This document shows, one piece after another, positions 4,567 to 5,229 of a DNA stretch of 5,229 bases. Made by a program: the position numbers and the translations under genes. A model generated the notes under the pieces. It was not told the origin of the DNA, did no database searches, and saw only the letters and a program-made list of their open reading frames with translations. Position 1 is the stretch's first letter; the number at the start of each line of letters is the position of its first letter. The stretch is from Bryobacterales bacterium (GTDB lineage: Bacteria; Cyanobacteriota; Vampirovibrionia; Obscuribacterales; Obscuribacteraceae), in the NCBI GenBank assembly GCA_903970295.1, contig CAJCHQ010000641.1, forward strand, positions 1-5,229. The letters run 5' to 3'.

Positions 4567-5229
4567 CTACTCGTTGCCGCGCAGGATGCCGCCGATCACG
4601 TCACCGATCACGGAGGCACCGCCTTCCTGGCGATGCGGCGCTGAAGAGTAGCGCATGATTTCTTCAGCTAGATTGACGATCGGCATGCTTTGCAGCATAA
4701 CGTTGCCTGGTCCGCTGAGAATGGCGAGAAACATGCCCTCGCCGCCGAAGAGCATATTTTTCCAGCCTTTCACGAAGTTGATATCAAATCCCACGGAAGT
4801 GTCTTGAACTCCGATATGCCCAACGTGCACTTGCAGAATTTCGCCGGGCTGCAAATTCTTTTCGACGACTTCGCCTGAGAGGTCTAGAAAGACAATGCCT
4901 GGACCAGTCACTTTTTGCAGGATGAACCCTTCTCCTCCGAAGAGACCAGCGCCTATCTGTTTGCGGAAAAATACATCCAGTTGCACACTCGATTGGGCGC
5001 ATAGAAATGACTCTTTGCGACAAATAAGTGATTCGCCGGCTGCTAATTGTTTGGCTACGATCTTGCCTGGGAAACGCGGACAGAAAGCGACTAAGCCATT
5101 ATTTCTCTCGGTCGAGAACTGAGTCAGAAAAAGAGACGCACCGGACAACGAACGGACGAGCCCTTTGATGAAACCACCGGCGGTATTAGTCTCCATGTTC
5201 ATCTGATCGCTCATCCAGGCCATTTGATG
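4567..5229 (-). CDS. AIM24/TIGR00266-family protein, N-terminus beyond window
   Basis: Member of the family named for yeast mitochondrial AIM24 and the bacterial TIGR00266 group, whose biochemical role is not established; the fold is a beta-prism of repeated lobes. Numbering from the ATG at 5223, the lobes show as SGASLFLTQF (27-36), then LFGGEGFILQKVTGPGIVFL (94-113) and LFGGEGMFLAILSGPGNVML (158-177), the last two 64 residues apart. Other family features are MSDQMNMETNTAGG (4-17), FCPRFPGKIV (47-56), PGEILQVHVGHI (126-137) and a glycine-rich tail (about 201-215). The visible frame is open to the window edge (His-Gln before the ATG). Family proteins normally have a strand-rich N-terminal stretch ending in a G-A-M-x-x-M-S-D-like motif, which is where MAWMSD falls. 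The ATG at 5223 is therefore probably internal and the gene is partial here. No signal peptide or membrane segment is visible in the part seen. Its stop lies 18 bp from that of the converging gene. Confidence 0.93.
   Translation of the reverse strand, partial: HQMAWMSDQMNMETNTAGGFIKGLVRSLSGASLFLTQFSTERNNGLVAFCPRFPGKIVAKQLAAGESLICRKESFLCAQSSVQLDVFFRKQIGAGLFGGEGFILQKVTGPGIVFLDLSGEVVEKNLQPGEILQVHVGHIGVQDTSVGFDINFVKGWKNMLFGGEGMFLAILSGPGNVMLQSMPIVNLAEEIMRYSSAPHRQEGGASVIGDVIGGILRGNE

Noticed and set aside
4690..5122. Plus-strand frames at 4690-4878 and 4895-5122 and minus frame at 4784-5023
   Set aside because: They overlap the AIM24-family gene, whose repeated LFGGEG lobes fix the true frame.
1..5229. 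Search for defence island, toxin-antitoxin pair, CRISPR, prophage or insertion sequence
   Set aside because: No spaced direct repeats, terminal inverted repeats, transposase or nuclease motifs, or small overlapping gene pairs were seen. The excisionase-like head at 3838 stands alone, without an integrase.

Overview
The window is chromosomal DNA from a bacterium. The genes are close-packed, base composition looks roughly balanced (not counted), Shine-Dalgarno sites are conventional, and no insertion sequence, phage, CRISPR or RNA gene is visible. Five protein-coding genes occupy nearly all of it, two of them cut by the window ends. The lineage cannot be fixed from this stretch. The octamer GCGATCGC (the cyanobacterial HIP1 palindrome) occurs twice and its core CGATCG seven times. 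Together with the gene mix, this makes the Cyanobacteria/Melainabacteria (Vampirovibrionia) lineage a reasonable but weak guess.

Layout. (1) Positions 1-877, minus strand: the N-terminal 292 residues of a GH77 4-alpha-glucanotransferase (malQ). The window edge falls inside the codon expected to encode the catalytic nucleophile. (2) Positions 878-987: a short divergent intergenic region with a candidate -10 element, an imperfect palindrome and a good ribosome binding site, all for the rightward gene. (3) Positions 988-2943, plus strand: a large exported protein of unknown function. Its pattern suggests an alpha-helical N-terminal half and a beta-rich C-terminal half, as in polysaccharide-lyase-like proteins. 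(4) Positions 3046-3684, plus strand: a heme-oxygenase-fold protein with the proximal histidine region intact but an altered distal helix. (5) Positions 3838-4548, plus strand: a DNA-binding protein with an N-terminal excisionase/MerR-like helix-turn-helix, a charged linker and a long coiled coil, preceded by a perfect TATAAT. (6) Positions 4567-5229, minus strand: an AIM24/TIGR00266-family protein whose true start lies beyond the window. It converges on the previous gene with only 18 bp between stop codons, and a perfect 12-bp palindrome fills most of that gap.

The genes do not form one obvious pathway. malQ and the exported protein diverge from a shared 110-bp region and might both act on glycans, but the second function is inferred only from fold-like features. 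The heme-oxygenase-like gene, the coiled-coil regulator-like gene and the AIM24 gene look like separate transcription units. I see no convincing new multi-gene system. The most useful leads are the uncharacterised exported protein, the unusual distal heme motif, the divergent glucan-binding loop of MalQ and the helix-turn-helix/coiled-coil protein.
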